Source of the DNA: Haliotis asinina
Lineage: Eukaryota > Mollusca > Gastropoda > Lepetellida > Haliotidae
Direction of reading: 5' to 3'
Assembly: GCF_037392515.1 (NCBI RefSeq)
Contig: NC_090285.1
Span: forward strand, 7,322,501-7,386,500
DNA: 64,000 nt
Below the pieces are notes generated by a model. That model saw only the letters and a list, made by a program, of their open reading frames with translations, was not told the origin of the DNA and searched no databases. The translations under genes were made by a program, and so were the position numbers. Below, one piece after another: positions 41,201-47,132 of the stretch (position 1 is the first letter of the stretch; every line of letters begins with the position of its first letter).

Positions 41201-42239
41201 CACTGAGCTCCATATTCTGCAAATATAAGTAGTACCTGTCAAGATCTTGACATCTTTACACTTACAGGTCATGTGACTGTTATCTGCCACACTGTAACAA
41301 TTCCTATTTATAATTCTCTCATGAATATTCTTGCTAATACTTAATTGTGACAAATATTGAATAGCACATATTAAAAGCACAGTGGCTTTATTGCTGCACA
41401 TTGAGCATAAAGAGTCTTGTCATACGTTATGAAGAAATTAAATTTATCTACTGCCTCTGCTAAACAATACCCGTCAATATGTTCTATACAGTAAATGTTC
41501 CTTTGACAGTTAACAATTTTAGGCATCATCCTGTTAAAAAACTTTTGACATTAGACATGTTGAAATATGTTACCTTCAATGCTGGTGATTTCTAACATTT
41601 AATAACATTGACATCAGAGACCCAATTAAAAAAGATGGCATTGTGTCTAAAATCACATTACACTTGTTCATTTTTTTAATTACTGAAATCATACACCACC
41701 TATTAACGTGCCAAAGCAAACAAAAACATTCATTGTTAATGTGTTCGCAGTTCAAGATACAATGTACAACTGCAGCTTGATTATGTGATAACCCAACTGG
41801 CACATTTGACGGAAAACACAAAATTACTGAATTCTACGTAACTAGAATGTAAAATAAACATTTGTTTACTTTGAAAACGTAGTTCAAAAGTATCATTGTG
41901 GTCCAGCAGTCAGATTAAAATATATTAAGACCAAAGGGAAATATTACAGAAAATAAACGTCAAAATAAATTAAAACGACCTGAACACACGCGAACGTTTA
42001 CGTAATAATTCACCTGTATGTCTCAGTGAAACGATTTCAATGACAACAGGTGCGAGCAAAAACGTTTGCTACAAGATTGTTATTGTACATAGACTCGGGG
42101 CTAGTTTTCTGGAGATATATAACATCATTGTAATGATTAATAGAGAGTGTTAAGTTTTCTGTAATTATTACTTATATCTCAGACTCACCAACACAGCTTG
42201 TGAGGCCTGCTCTAGTTCATGCATCACATGGTCCGCCAT
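8054..42239 (-). CDS. XPO4: Exportin-4 gene, 25 coding exons, intact
   Basis: Exportin-4 is a karyopherin-beta family nuclear transport receptor. The family member is known to export hypusinated eIF5A and Smad3 with RanGTP and to import some Sox factors; it shuttles through the nuclear pore and is built of HEAT-type helical repeats. Exons were placed by matching the translated minus strand to remembered human XPO4 from end to end. Matches include TPEQRQAAERVILDFRKRK near the N terminus, YVREQIL, TQLISSGN, VLSWEF, LASLNGQIF, EDDRDKFSDQL, LHGQLQR, EDIHWLIL, MKALVLAG, MELLTNLLSKDFIDF, ELFKSLMASIELG and the C-terminal GFLCVK. All junctions are GT-AG and phases agree; total 3441 nt, 1146 residues. 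Exons in order: 42239-42189, 38701-38596, 31556-31415, 31281-31140, 30732-30616, 30111-29958, 29449-29337, 28768-28611, 28230-28056, 27643-27461, 27272-27136, 26808-26660, 25866-25686, 24690-24531, 18976-18807, 18104-17930, 17088-16890, 16319-16231, 15968-15902, 15740-15624, 14122-14022, 13482-13315, 12814-12719, 9956-9864, 8251-8054. Only the 3' end of exon 22 is uncertain. Confidence 0.96.
8306..8614 (-). mobile_element. SINE family B, XPO4 3' end, intron 24
   Basis: Near-complete reverse copy, only about 55 bp beyond the acceptor of the last XPO4 exon. Its tail has expanded into a GTGAGT microsatellite (8307-8355). No clean target duplication was found. Confidence 0.75.
8691..8764 (+). repeat. 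TGTGG pentamer microsatellite, XPO4 intron 24
   Basis: About 14 TGTGG units, followed by looser GTG-rich sequence to about 8830. Confidence 0.9.
9088..9769. mobile_element. Tigger/pogo-like non-autonomous DNA element, XPO4 intron 24
   Basis: Flanked by TA on both sides (9086-9087 and 9770-9771). The ends are inverted: CAGTGGACCCTGTA on the left and CTGTGGACTCTGTA (reverse complement) on the right, extending into looser matches with GTGTCAGATTGT-like subterminal motifs. TA targets and CAGT-starting ends fit the Tc1/mariner-pogo superfamily. No transposase is seen in its 682 bp. Confidence 0.6.
9864..9956 (-). CDS. XPO4: XPO4 coding exon 24
   Basis: Residues 1051-1081, 31 codons. LVFHMLLLESFDMDLLETA and FCLICCHQ match human LVFDMLVLQKHNTEMTTAAG and YTLVCLHQ. 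Acceptor TTGCAG, donor GTATGT. Confidence 0.95.
10470..10795 (+). repeat. Diverged 163-bp tandem duplication, XPO4 intron 23
   Basis: Two units starting GCACCACTTTGAG (10470) and GCACCATTTTAGG (10633). Shared blocks include CATATATCTGC and AAAGATATTGAA. Divergence is substantial, so the duplication is old. Confidence 0.7.
10763..10824. repeat. Perfect 22-bp inverted repeat, XPO4 intron 23
   Basis: Arms GTACCCTTGATGTTTGTTTA... at 10763-10784 and its exact complement at 10803-10824, with an 18-nt loop. A related single arm (CCTTGATGTTTGTTCATG) is at about 5035-5053. Confidence 0.85.
11131..11254. mobile_element. Palindromic MITE (CAGGGTACAT ends), XPO4 intron 23
   Basis: 124 bp. About 45 bp at each end are inverted copies with few mismatches: CAGGGTACATTGAAA then AACAGAAGAGTG and CAGCCAATCAGACA on the left, CAGGGTACATAGAAA then AATAGAAGAGGG and CAGCCAATCAGACA as the reverse complement of the right. 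No clear target duplication is seen. It lies between two other repeats in intron 23. Confidence 0.75.
11575..12523. mobile_element. Second Tigger/pogo-like non-autonomous element, XPO4 intron 23
   Basis: TA flanks at 11573-11574 and 12524-12525. The left end reads CAGTTGAACCCTGTTTATCC and the right end (reverse complement) CTGTCAAACACCGTTTACTC, about 70 percent alike. Ends of this kind are typical of Tigger/pogo elements. About 950 bp, no transposase found; old. Confidence 0.55.
12719..12814 (-). CDS. XPO4: XPO4 coding exon 23
   Basis: Residues 1019-1050, 32 codons. LCLEVISELASHAF and ALAHFLE match human LCLEALTPLAEQC and ATRHFLK. Acceptor ACAAAG (weak polypyrimidine), donor GTAAGT. Intron 23 contains a Tigger-like element and diverged tandem repeats. 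Confidence 0.9.
12970..13172 (-). mobile_element. SINE family B copy, XPO4 intron 22
   Basis: Reverse, diverged, tail tetramers lost; retains CAGCAATATTCCAGCT and the CTGGACCAGACAA core. Confidence 0.65.
13315..13482 (-). CDS. XPO4: XPO4 coding exon 22 (3' end tentative)
   Basis: Residues 963-1018. FPTLCSQYFKLVAFLGEI and PPELFKSLMASIELGL match human FPTLCNQYYKLITFICEI and PEDLFKSLMYSLELGM. The donor is chosen as GTATTT after ...IRIQES because it is the only one seen that keeps phase 0 with exon 23; this leaves about five residues more than human at this spot. A nearer GTATCC breaks the frame. Confidence 0.85.
13539..13799 (+). mobile_element. SINE family B, full length, XPO4 intron 21
   Basis: 261 bp from a head starting near GACCCGTGAAGG to a tail ending ACTCACTCAC. 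Flanked by a perfect 12-bp duplication TCAACAAGATCT (13527-13538 and 13800-13811), the mark of target-primed insertion. This copy defines the full length of the family here. I could not assign the head to a tRNA, 5S or 7SL class with confidence. Confidence 0.85.
14022..14122 (-). CDS. XPO4: XPO4 coding exon 21
   Basis: Residues 929-962. GADVVMYGLSIVIPLMNAEI matches human AADVVLYGVNLILPLMSQDL. Acceptor TTTCAG, donor GTAATA. The exon is shorter on its 5' side than human, where an acidic linker is longer. Intron 21 (13483-14021) carries a full-length SINE. Confidence 0.94.
15236..15515 (-). mobile_element. SINE family B, full length, XPO4 intron 20
   Basis: 280 bp, reverse orientation, tail (GTGAGTGAGTTTAGTTTTACG) first. 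Perfect 12-bp duplication AGCTTCACAACA at 15224-15235 and 15516-15527. Confidence 0.85.
15624..15740 (-). CDS. XPO4: XPO4 coding exon 20
   Basis: Residues 890-929. RLIDVSEEEENKYQDILLVM and ELLTNLLSKDFIDF match human RIDVTAEEEQYQDLLLIM and ELLTNLLSKEFIDF, one of the best-conserved stretches. Donor GTAAGG. Confidence 0.96.
15902..15968 (-). CDS. XPO4: XPO4 coding exon 19
   Basis: Residues 868-890. MKARKLYELSLSAIQTYSKH matches human KAMNLYEACLTLLQVYSKN. A small 67-nt exon; acceptor TTGACAG, donor GTGAAT, exit phase 1. Confidence 0.93.
16231..16319 (-). CDS. XPO4: XPO4 coding exon 18
   Basis: Residues 838-867. YHSYEEVVPMILELFSEIVN then KQLCYLSE match human YKNTPETVNLIIEVFVEVAHKQICYLGE. Acceptor CCTGTAG, donor GTCAGT. 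Intron 18 is short (262 nt). Confidence 0.93.
16672..16805 (-). mobile_element. SINE family A copy, old, XPO4 intron 17
   Basis: Reverse, diverged; body CACCAGAGATGGACTTCACA. A GAGT/GTGAGT microsatellite lies in the next intron at 16413-16483. Confidence 0.5.
16890..17088 (-). CDS. XPO4: XPO4 coding exon 17
   Basis: Residues 772-838. VLQSVHDRFYALVCQENF and LDVLLGIAQ match human VLQPLQQRFLRVINQENF and LEALCGIAE. The acceptor lies upstream of the first Met in this frame, so the exon is longer than a naive reading suggests. Donor GTGAGT. Confidence 0.94.
17183..17395 (-). mobile_element. SINE family B copy, XPO4 intron 16
   Basis: Reverse, old copy with the CAGCAATATTCCAACT core. A second old copy lies nearby at about 17553-17765. 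Confidence 0.65.
17553..17765 (-). mobile_element. SINE family B copy, old, XPO4 intron 16
   Basis: Strongly diverged, recognised by CAGACCAGACAATCCTGTGA and the GTTAGTTGCCTC region near the head. Confidence 0.55.
17930..18104 (-). CDS. XPO4: XPO4 coding exon 16
   Basis: Residues 713-771. VENLWQLAR, SSVRRLMMKALVLAG and EEYWKL match human CENWWNLAK, SPVQRTLMKALVLGG and QQYWTEV. Acceptor TTTCAG, donor GTACGT, phase 0. Confidence 0.95.
18244..18542. mobile_element. MITE with CATTCT..TTCCCACAGA ends, XPO4 intron 15
   Basis: About 299 bp. The left arm (CATTCTTTTCCCACAGA, then ATCTTCCTAC and AACCTCTGTTCT) recurs inverted at the right end. A possible 3-bp TTC duplication flanks it. A short deletion derivative of the same family is at 49318-49367. 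Confidence 0.65.
18807..18976 (-). CDS. XPO4: XPO4 coding exon 15
   Basis: Residues 657-713. SAAFGRDTDGAQWTISFLLQ and NNLNIWSSEESL match human STAFGADTEGSQWIIGYLLQ and SNLSVWSSEQDL. Acceptor TTGTAG, donor GTACAC. Confidence 0.95.
19807..23835 (-). mobile_element. Broken DIRS1-like tyrosine-recombinase retroelement, XPO4 intron 14
   Basis: A fossil DIRS-order retroelement, about 4.0 kb, read on the minus strand. Recognisable parts are a reverse transcriptase region around 20.9-21.4 kb (with a YLDD box), an RNase H region around 20.4-20.6 kb (LEMDNQTVMTYILKHGG) and the domain that follows it in this family near 20.0-20.3 kb; the part from about 21.4 to 22.8 kb lies where gag is expected. Inverted terminal repeats are clear: roughly 19848-19936 matches the reverse complement of about 23719-23818. 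The element is broken in several places. Its ends are still close in sequence, which argues for moderate rather than great age. It lies in the same orientation as XPO4. Confidence 0.85.
24531..24690 (-). CDS. XPO4: XPO4 coding exon 14
   Basis: Residues 603-656. LISALFRLCEVETRA, CLSPEVG, MWFLRRW and YLLPDE match human LLSAVLRTSEVESRA, LLSPQMG, VWFLKRW and YLLVDE. Donor GTTAGT, phase 0. Intron 14 (18977-24530) holds the smaller DIRS1-like element and, near 19.6 kb, a SINE fragment. Confidence 0.95.
24735..25655 (+). repeat. GGGGAY hexamer array filling XPO4 intron 13
   Basis: About 920 bp of imperfect GGGGAC/GGGGAT/GGGACA hexamers, purine-rich on the plus strand, occupying nearly all of the 995-nt intron 13. 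Long ORFs through it (Pro/Ser-rich on minus, Gly/Asp-rich on plus) are translations of the repeat, not genes. Confidence 0.95.
25686..25866 (-). CDS. XPO4: XPO4 coding exon 13
   Basis: Residues 543-603. EGETPMIPSDVMNYSI, TTLQVLASPGE and SSIPG match human QGETPLIPPEIMEYSI, TTLQILGSPGE and SSIPG. Donor GTAAAC leads straight into an intron made almost wholly of hexamer repeat. Confidence 0.95.
26660..26808 (-). CDS. XPO4: XPO4 coding exon 12
   Basis: Residues 493-543. GRLHGQLQRLQQQ and HEDIHWLILIS match human TRLHGQLQRHQQQ and YEDIHWLILVT. Acceptor ATACAG, donor GTACAG, exit phase 1. No open reading frame marks this exon on its own; it was found by alignment and phase. Confidence 0.94.
27136..27272 (-). 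CDS. XPO4: XPO4 coding exon 11
   Basis: Residues 448-493. Acidic stretch AQDEEIDDTEEDDRDKFSDQ followed by IPLLAK; matches human EISELQEDDRDQFSDQLASVG. Donor GTGAGT, exit phase 2. Confidence 0.95.
27461..27643 (-). CDS. XPO4: XPO4 coding exon 10
   Basis: Residues 387-447, 61 codons. MNRDDTIHMEAYEKMLDTW and IFNSYVQCHISSPEGIR match human KDDMVYMEAYDKLLESW and VFNSYIQCHLAAPDGTR. Acceptor TTCCAG, donor GTCAGT. Confidence 0.95.
27783..28030 (-). mobile_element. SINE family A copy with expanded tail, XPO4 intron 9
   Basis: Reverse; its GTGAGT/GTGTGT tail has grown to about 130 bp (27786-27912). The body runs into the head at CTACTAGGCTACCACTGCCC. Confidence 0.6.
28056..28230 (-). CDS. XPO4: XPO4 coding exon 9
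   Basis: Residues 328-386. Contains LGISNCFKNLAMMFP and HMTRLTCSMGKEAAKEEA, matching human VGISSIISNLITVFP and LTHLTCSFGRSAALEE. Donor GTATGT, phase 0. Confidence 0.94.
28611..28768 (-). CDS. XPO4: XPO4 coding exon 8
   Basis: Residues 276-328. YDKVRHNSEMAHHASQCLSQ, LASLNGQIF and IQYLAHYIDGFL match human REDSDMAQDSLQCLAQLASLHGPIF and VDYLAHFIEGLL. Donor GTAGGG, exit phase 2. Confidence 0.95.
28850..28935 (+). repeat. 14-bp minisatellite, XPO4 intron 7
   Basis: About six perfect copies of CACAACAGCTGAAG. They start about 80 bp upstream (on the gene strand) of exon 8. Confidence 0.9.
29141..29232 (-). mobile_element. SINE family B fragment, XPO4 intron 7
   Basis: Tail-proximal fragment only. 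Confidence 0.5.
29337..29449 (-). CDS. XPO4: XPO4 coding exon 7
   Basis: Residues 238-275. IRKHVGCFSINQNITLKP then SWRDTLLDP and LFFK align with human GRHYIAMFESSQNVMLKP, SWREALLDS and LFF. Acceptor TTTCAACAG, donor GTAAAG. Intron 7 beyond it holds a 14-bp minisatellite and a SINE fragment. Confidence 0.92.
29958..30111 (-). CDS. XPO4: XPO4 coding exon 6
   Basis: Residues 187-238, starting EKDLKKVFMFSMQVLSELNA and including EQVLSWEFTPK. The segment matches human EDDLRQIFMLTVEVLQEF...ANQVLSWNF. Exit phase 1 after one base of a Phe codon; donor GTATCC is weak but is the only one that keeps phase with exon 7. Confidence 0.92.
30616..30732 (-). CDS. XPO4: XPO4 coding exon 5
   Basis: Residues 148-186, 39 codons, phase 0 at both ends. 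VACSMLTALLNEYSSSSRTS matches human LACSILTALLSEFSSSSKTS. Acceptor TTACCTAG, donor GTATGT. The following intron 5 (30112-30615) is rich in degenerate GGAGGTGGGTC-like repeats around 30.17-30.42 kb. Confidence 0.94.
31140..31281 (-). CDS. XPO4: XPO4 coding exon 4
   Basis: Residues 100-147. Contains SYVREQILQTVAVILKRGTL and TQLISSGN. Two donors are possible; the one after VTM (GTAACC) is chosen because it restores the length and alignment of human SSGNPTVQTLACS. Confidence 0.93.
31415..31556 (-). CDS. XPO4: XPO4 coding exon 3
   Basis: Residues 53-100. TSKNDYVLFQSATTIKEGIV aligns with human TSKVDYVLFQAATAIMEAVV, followed by REWTLL and ESLRSFLL. Acceptor CTTGCAG, donor GTAAAT. The 7-kb intron 2 before it carries the larger DIRS1-like element. 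Confidence 0.95.
31826..32065 (-). mobile_element. SINE family B copy, XPO4 intron 2
   Basis: Reverse, about 240 bp, diverged, lying close to the 3' edge of the DIRS1-like element. Confidence 0.7.
32209..38475 (-). mobile_element. Broken DIRS1-like retroelement, XPO4 intron 2
   Basis: A longer relative (about 6.3 kb, the usual size of the family) filling most of intron 2, minus strand. Parts in order along the minus strand are a gag-position region (about 36.6-35.0 kb), reverse transcriptase and RNase H (about 35.0-33.9 kb, with LEMDNQTAMMFILKQGD) and tyrosine recombinase (about 33.9-32.9 kb, with a C-terminal FIHHYQLD box). Inverted terminal repeats pair about 32238-32375 with 38290-38440. 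A perfect 29-bp inverted copy of the outer edge (32209-32237 against 32451-32479) sits inside the 3' end, as the internal complementary region of DIRS1 does. The element is broken in several places and looks moderately old. Confidence 0.88.
32451..32479 (-). repeat. Internal complementary region of the DIRS1-like element
   Basis: A perfect inverted copy of the element edge at 32209-32237, lying between the recombinase part and the 3' terminal repeat. DIRS1-type elements are known to carry such a region, thought to template the circular replication intermediate. Confidence 0.7.
38596..38701 (-). CDS. XPO4: XPO4 coding exon 2
   Basis: Residues 18-53, beginning AAPNIVTPEQRQAAERVI and ending CRYIL plus one base of a Glu codon. 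This matches the conserved N-terminal helices of exportin-4 (human NNEQRQHAEHIFLSFRKSK). Acceptor TTTACAG, donor GTGAGT, exit phase 1. Confidence 0.93.
39668..39806 (-). mobile_element. SINE family A copy, XPO4 intron 1
   Basis: Reverse; retains GGGATTCGAACACAGGTC (B box on the minus strand) and the A-box side. Confidence 0.6.
42189..42239 (-). CDS. XPO4: XPO4 coding exon 1 (start codon)
   Basis: Residues 1-17, MADHVMHELEQASQAVL. The exon ends in a strong donor (GTGAGT) at 42188-42183, phase 0. The ATG lies in a GATGGCGGA context, a YY1-like motif common at starts of TATA-less housekeeping genes. Intron 1 (38702-42188) is 3.5 kb; besides one old tRNA-SINE near 39.7 kb I see nothing recognisable in it. 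Confidence 0.88.
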
Positions 42240-42300
42240 CACTGTTTCTTCGTTACTCCGCCATTCAACCGGAAGTGTGAGGTATTAAACGAACTCCGTA
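42240..42300 (-). promoter_or_regulatory. Probable XPO4 core promoter / 5' UTR
   Basis: Directly upstream of the XPO4 start there is an ETS-type motif (CCGGAAGT at 42269-42276, plus strand) and the ATG sits in a YY1-like GATGGCGGA context. No TATA box is seen. ETS plus YY1 without TATA is typical of housekeeping promoters; function here is inferred. Confidence 0.4.
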
Positions 42301-42716
42301 CAGCGTGTTACCACCACGAATACGTGGAAGGGTATGGATGCGCTTTTTCTTGGCTAAATAGCGAGCTTCTGTTAAAAGTCGATGGATATTTTGTGTTGGA
42401 TTTTACAAGACAATTATATTCCCAAATATCATAAAAATATACACGAAGAAATCAGTACAAAAAACAGCTACAAGGTCAACTAACAGCTACTCCAACACCG
42501 TTATGAGTTTAGTGATAATGAAATATTGATGATAATGTTTTTTTAGAAATGCCTTTTAAGTGTCCTCATCAGTATAAAAGTGTAAACCTACAAGTGAAAT
42601 TACATAAAGCTCTTATTCACATAATTACCAAAGGTGATAATAGTTGATGCCACCATATACCATACCATATCTGTCTGTGAGTAGTCTATGACATTATAGT
42701 AAATACTTTCGCTACA

Positions 42717-42826
42717 AGCTGATCACTGGATTGTCTGGTCCAGATTCAATTATTTAAAGACGGTCGCCTCATAGCTGAAATGTTGCTGTGTGAGACGTAA
42801 AACTAAACCCACTCACTCACTTTATC
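42717..42826 (+). mobile_element. SINE family B fragment upstream of XPO4
   Basis: 3' half, from GATCACTGGATTGTCTGGTC to the ACTCACTCAC tail. Confidence 0.65.
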
Positions 42827-43420
42827 AAACTTACACATATTTAGGGATCAAGACACGTTAAACGTTTAGAGAAAGAGAAAGTTACTAGGCAAAAATACCT
42901 CGGCCGACACTGCCGTATTTCTGTGACACCAGTTTTTCATTATCGACAACACCATATGGTAGTCGATGCATGCATATTGTGGCCGCATTTGAAAACCGAC
43001 ATATACAGTAATACATGTATTTTGATCCTAAACACAAGCCTTGGCGTGCCCTTTCGTCCCAACATGCTGGAGTGAGTGAGTTTAGTTTTAGCCGCTTTTA
43101 GCAATATTCCAGCAATATCACGGCGGGGGACAACATCATGTGTTATGTGTTTTAAATCAAATTAATTGAGATAAGTTGCAATCAGGTCCCAAATGAACTG
43201 CATGAGCATTCTTATATTTGAACCTTCGAAAACGGAAAGTATGCCAATATAATGAGATGCCTCTATAGAATGCAAGATATCCCTGACAGTATTCCTCAGA
43301 GGTTGAGTAACCGACCGGCCATCACACAGAATACCTGAGTTCATCGGGTGCAGTGTGTAAAGCCCTGTCCTAGGCACAGGCACTCGTGTCATTGCGATAA
43401 TTATAGATTTAAAAAAAAAA

Positions 43421-43506
43421 ATATGAAAATTTTGAGATGACCCCCGGTTTGAAACGCTTCGCAGTATAATATATTGGCGGGGGGTCATCTCAAATTTTTC
43501 ATATTT
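43421..43506. repeat. Long hairpin, intergenic
   Basis: Arms of about 27 bp (ATATGAAAATTTTGAGATGA then CCCCCG, and its near-perfect complement at 43478-43506) flank a loop of about 31 nt. A/T-rich runs border both sides. Probably a foldback or MITE. Confidence 0.8.
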
Positions 43507-45010
43507 ATAAAAAAAACCAAAACATGTTTGATCATCGCAGTGACAGGAGCGCCTGTGGTCTTAGGGTCAACCGACACATACAGATGAAGCATTGCCACCT
43601 GCAGCGTACAATCAATGGTCGCCCACGTCAACTATTATTTAAGCACCTCTATTTGTAAATGCTTAAAAGAATGTGAATTTTGTGCACATTCCGTTTAATC
43701 AGACAAATTTTTATATACAATCACTCCAAAACGAATTCCAACTTATAGATGAAACTAATAATAAATATCAATCCCTGATGAAAGATCAATATGTAAGAGG
43801 CTTACTTTCAGCCCCTTGAGTATTCCTGTGATGAATGTACCTAATATGCTGTGCTTGGATTGGCTCTGATGCAACTAATTCCCACAACCTACACTGTTAA
43901 TATTTAATAAATGGAAAGATCGTTGTTGGACAACAATTTCATCACACAGAAAAGATGTTATCACTGCGGAAAAGCACACAATCGTGTCTAATTCGATAAA
44001 TATGTTAATGAAGACACGCTACAGGATTAGTATGTTTAATGGATTGTGTCTCAATAAGGTGCAGTGGGTTAGTCTAGGGATTAAAGAGTTCAGTTGGTTT
44101 CATTTGCGCCATGGGCATGATGTGATTCCTGTTTCTGGAGGCCCTTTGTGATGCTGAATTGACATCATGTGTGAGCGTATCGGCTACATCATATGTTAGG
44201 AATAAATATATATTTCGTCTTGAGCATAATACAAATTTCACATTGTTTATATCTGATATTCATAAAACTTAAAGCAAGTAAGATTTATAATTTCCTCGTG
44301 TTTTCACGAATTTAGTGATCTGAAACCGGGGGAAGCGTCTGTACAATATTCACCTTCGCAGCCGTGACATTAATCTACACGGTCGCACCAAATCATCACT
44401 GATCTAAATGCCAATGATAGAATCATTTACTGATACCACATATGCTTAATTGATATAAGCGTCAGAGTACCTCGTCACTGTCCAGTGTCACCAATAGTTT
44501 GCTGGAGACATATACATTGTTACATGATTGGGATTACACTTTCTCATTACTTCAGATTCCGGGACTTTTGTTAAGATGAAAGCCATACGGGTTCGGACCA
44601 ACATTCTCAAAGTCAGGCTCCTGTAATCGCCGGCACACAAAGTCATCGTTCTGAAATGGAAGTCGGACAACTGGTAATCTGGATCATGTAGTTTGCGTAC
44701 CAATCTGACAACACATCTGAATAAACAATGGCATTCAGAAAGTGCCAAAATGTAAAATGTTACTCACTAAAGTAACGCACAATGTTTTTTTGTTGTTGTT
44801 TAAGGCCTGTCGATTTCGGTCCAGACAATACAATGCGTGGTATTATGAACAATCTTCCTCAGCCTCCGGACACGGTCATACCTATTTAGCCACATCATCA
44901 ACCTAATCTCCCGATCTACCTTGTTGTCTCTAAGGTTCTTTTGGACATACTTTAACGCGGATCCCAAAAGTGGATGCCTGTAGTCAATGAATGAATGAAT
45001 GAATGAATGA

Positions 45011-45152
45011 GGTGAGGTGAGGTGAGGTGAGGTGAGGTGAGGTGAGGTGAGGTGAGGTGAGGTGAGGTGAGGTGAGGTGAGGTGAGGTGAGGTGAGGTGA
45101 GGTGAGGTGAGGTGAGGTGAGGTGAGGTGAGGTGAGGTGAGGTGAGGTGAGG
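45011..45152 (+). repeat. GGTGA pentamer microsatellite
   Basis: About 28 perfect GGTGA units between an ATGA run and the family C SINE. Confidence 0.95.
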
Positions 45153-45162
45153 TTTAAAGTTG

Positions 45163-45375
45163 GGTGGTGTTGCAGTTAAACATGAATATCCCACTCAGAT
45201 ATATTATAATGACTCAGAGCCAGCCAATCCTAGCTGTACCCATAAAGCCGAGCGCAAAGCTAGGACCAACAAGTACCCTATTTTAACGTATTTTCGTAGG
45301 ACACGGCTGGAGTTAAACCCCTCGACCTTCCGCTTTCTGGGCGGACGCCTTAACCACTACACACTATAGAGGTGG
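45163..45375 (-). mobile_element. SINE family C (tRNA-derived, ATGA target)
   Basis: On the minus strand an A box (TAGTGGTTAAGGCG) and B box-like GGTTTAACTCC start a body ending near GGTGTTGCAGTTAAAC. Flanked on both sides by ATGA tetramers (44990-45010 and 45379-45412), so it may have landed in, or seeded, a tetramer run. A diverged fragment of the same family lies at about 19570-19697 in XPO4 intron 14. Confidence 0.6.
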
Positions 45376-46445
45376 GCGAATGAATGAATGAATGAATGAA
45401 TGAATGAATGAGTAGTATATGACGCAATGTATGACGAGTTTTGCACATACATGTCACTGAATATTATATCCGATTTTGAATATGCGTTGGCTGAGCTGAA
45501 ATAAAAACACTACCAAAACCATCAACCGTTTTTTAGTGCTGGGTCATTCTGACGTATGTTACGCTGATGAGAAATACGAAAATAATCAGCATCGCCATAA
45601 CCTAATCATCAGCCATTCACGCCAGCCTTCATTGAGCTGCAAAGAAAGACATTAAATTCTGCAGTTTTTGTGAACCTTTTGGGAGAATTTCTTTTCCGTT
45701 TTATCTGCAGCTAATATAGGCCGTTCTTCCTGTCCTCTGTTTTGACGTCTGGGACATGCAAATATTCCAGCTGAAACTCATAACCGGTTTGGTTCTTGTA
45801 AACACCAATTATACCACGGTAATACATTCTCAGCTCCTCTTCCGTTTTATCTGTCTGTGAATATAACAGGAAATGGACATTGCCAGCACCGCAATGTCAT
45901 CTGCCATTAGGAAGGATAGGCGCAAGCACATCTTTGATGACTTTGCCGGAGACGTTAAAAGCAAACAAAAAAAATCGCATCTATATATAGAACTTATATT
46001 GAGTTGATACAAGAATTAATTGAATTTGAAGAGTCATGACTGGGATAAAAACGGTGAATCCACCAATGTGCCACACTTTGACGAAATCAGACACCACAGA
46101 TTCCAGAATATAACAGCCGTGGAACAATATGTTCTAAGGTTACATATATAGAGTCATTTATAAAAGGTTATGCTTGTGTTGAGTGGCGCCAGTAAATGGT
46201 TTCAGAAGTGTGTGCGCGGAGGTTTCTGTATTGCTGTAGAAACCATAAATGATCAAGTGTGTGAGAGGGTTGAGCGTGACTTCGCATATAATGTTATTTC
46301 AGTTAACACAGTCTAGTGATGACTTAAATTAGCATTGCACGTTGACGCAGGCTAATTAGGCACATTACATAACTCTTGTTCTCTTGTTCGCAAACAAACA
46401 AGACCCTAGGCTAAAGCAAGTCGCAAATGCACAACCAGAGAAAAT

Positions 46446-46446
<1 letters not shown>

Positions 46447-46511
<65 letters not shown>
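46447..46511 (+). repeat. GCAC tetramer microsatellite
   Basis: About 16 perfect GCAC units, intergenic. Confidence 0.95.
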
Positions 46512-46512
<1 letters not shown>

Positions 46513-46971
46513 TCTTAAACATGTGCAATATCTTGAACTGACTGTGTAATATGTGACGTCAGATTGCACTGGTATATGCAGGGATACTGGACTGCCTTAT
46601 GGAACTCATGGGAAGGATATGTTAAAGCTAAATCGCGACGCATCAGTGTTAAGTGGGAAGATAGCCTGAAGTAACATTCCATTTCGACAACCCATGAACA
46701 CGGTTATGCTTTTTTGGGCATGTGCTGCAGCTTGACTGACCTGTTTCTCTTACTTTGTTGCGATTATTAAGAATGCGCAGTGACGCATAGGTCGTGATAC
46801 AGCTGGCTGACAGTCAAACAACAATAGCTCTCTTGTTACTGAAATACAACTTCTTGCTCTGTTGTCAACGAATGACACTCCTCAGTGATATTTTTACTAT
46901 GCTTATTGTTACATCGAAATGGTATCCACAAAGACGTGGATGTCAGAGGATGTAGTTACTTTGACGTGGGC

Positions 46972-47132
46972 GGTGGGGTAGCCTAATGGCTAAGGCGTTC
47001 GCTCGTCACGCTGAAAACCCGAGTTCGATTCTCCTCATGGTCATAGTGTGAAGCTCATTTCAGGTGTCGCCCGCCATGATATGGCTGGAGTATAGCTAAA
47101 GGCCGCGTAAAACTATACCCAGTCAGTCAGTC
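46972..47132 (+). mobile_element. SINE family A (tRNA-derived head)
   Basis: Head carries a pol III A box (TAGCCTAATGGCTAAGGCG) and B box (GAGTTCGATTC), then a body ending GCGTAAAACTATACCCAGTC. Not a tRNA gene: no acceptor stem closes it. About 160 bp. Confidence 0.75.

Noticed and set aside
43162-43488. 108-residue minus-strand ORF
   Set aside because: No recognisable domain and it overlaps a hairpin and A-rich runs; judged a chance ORF.
44952-45194. 80-residue SPHLT repeat ORF
   Set aside because: Translation of the GGTGA pentamer array.
46972-47050. Possible tRNA gene (A and B boxes present)
   Set aside because: No acceptor stem or cloverleaf closes; the same head recurs attached to SINE bodies.
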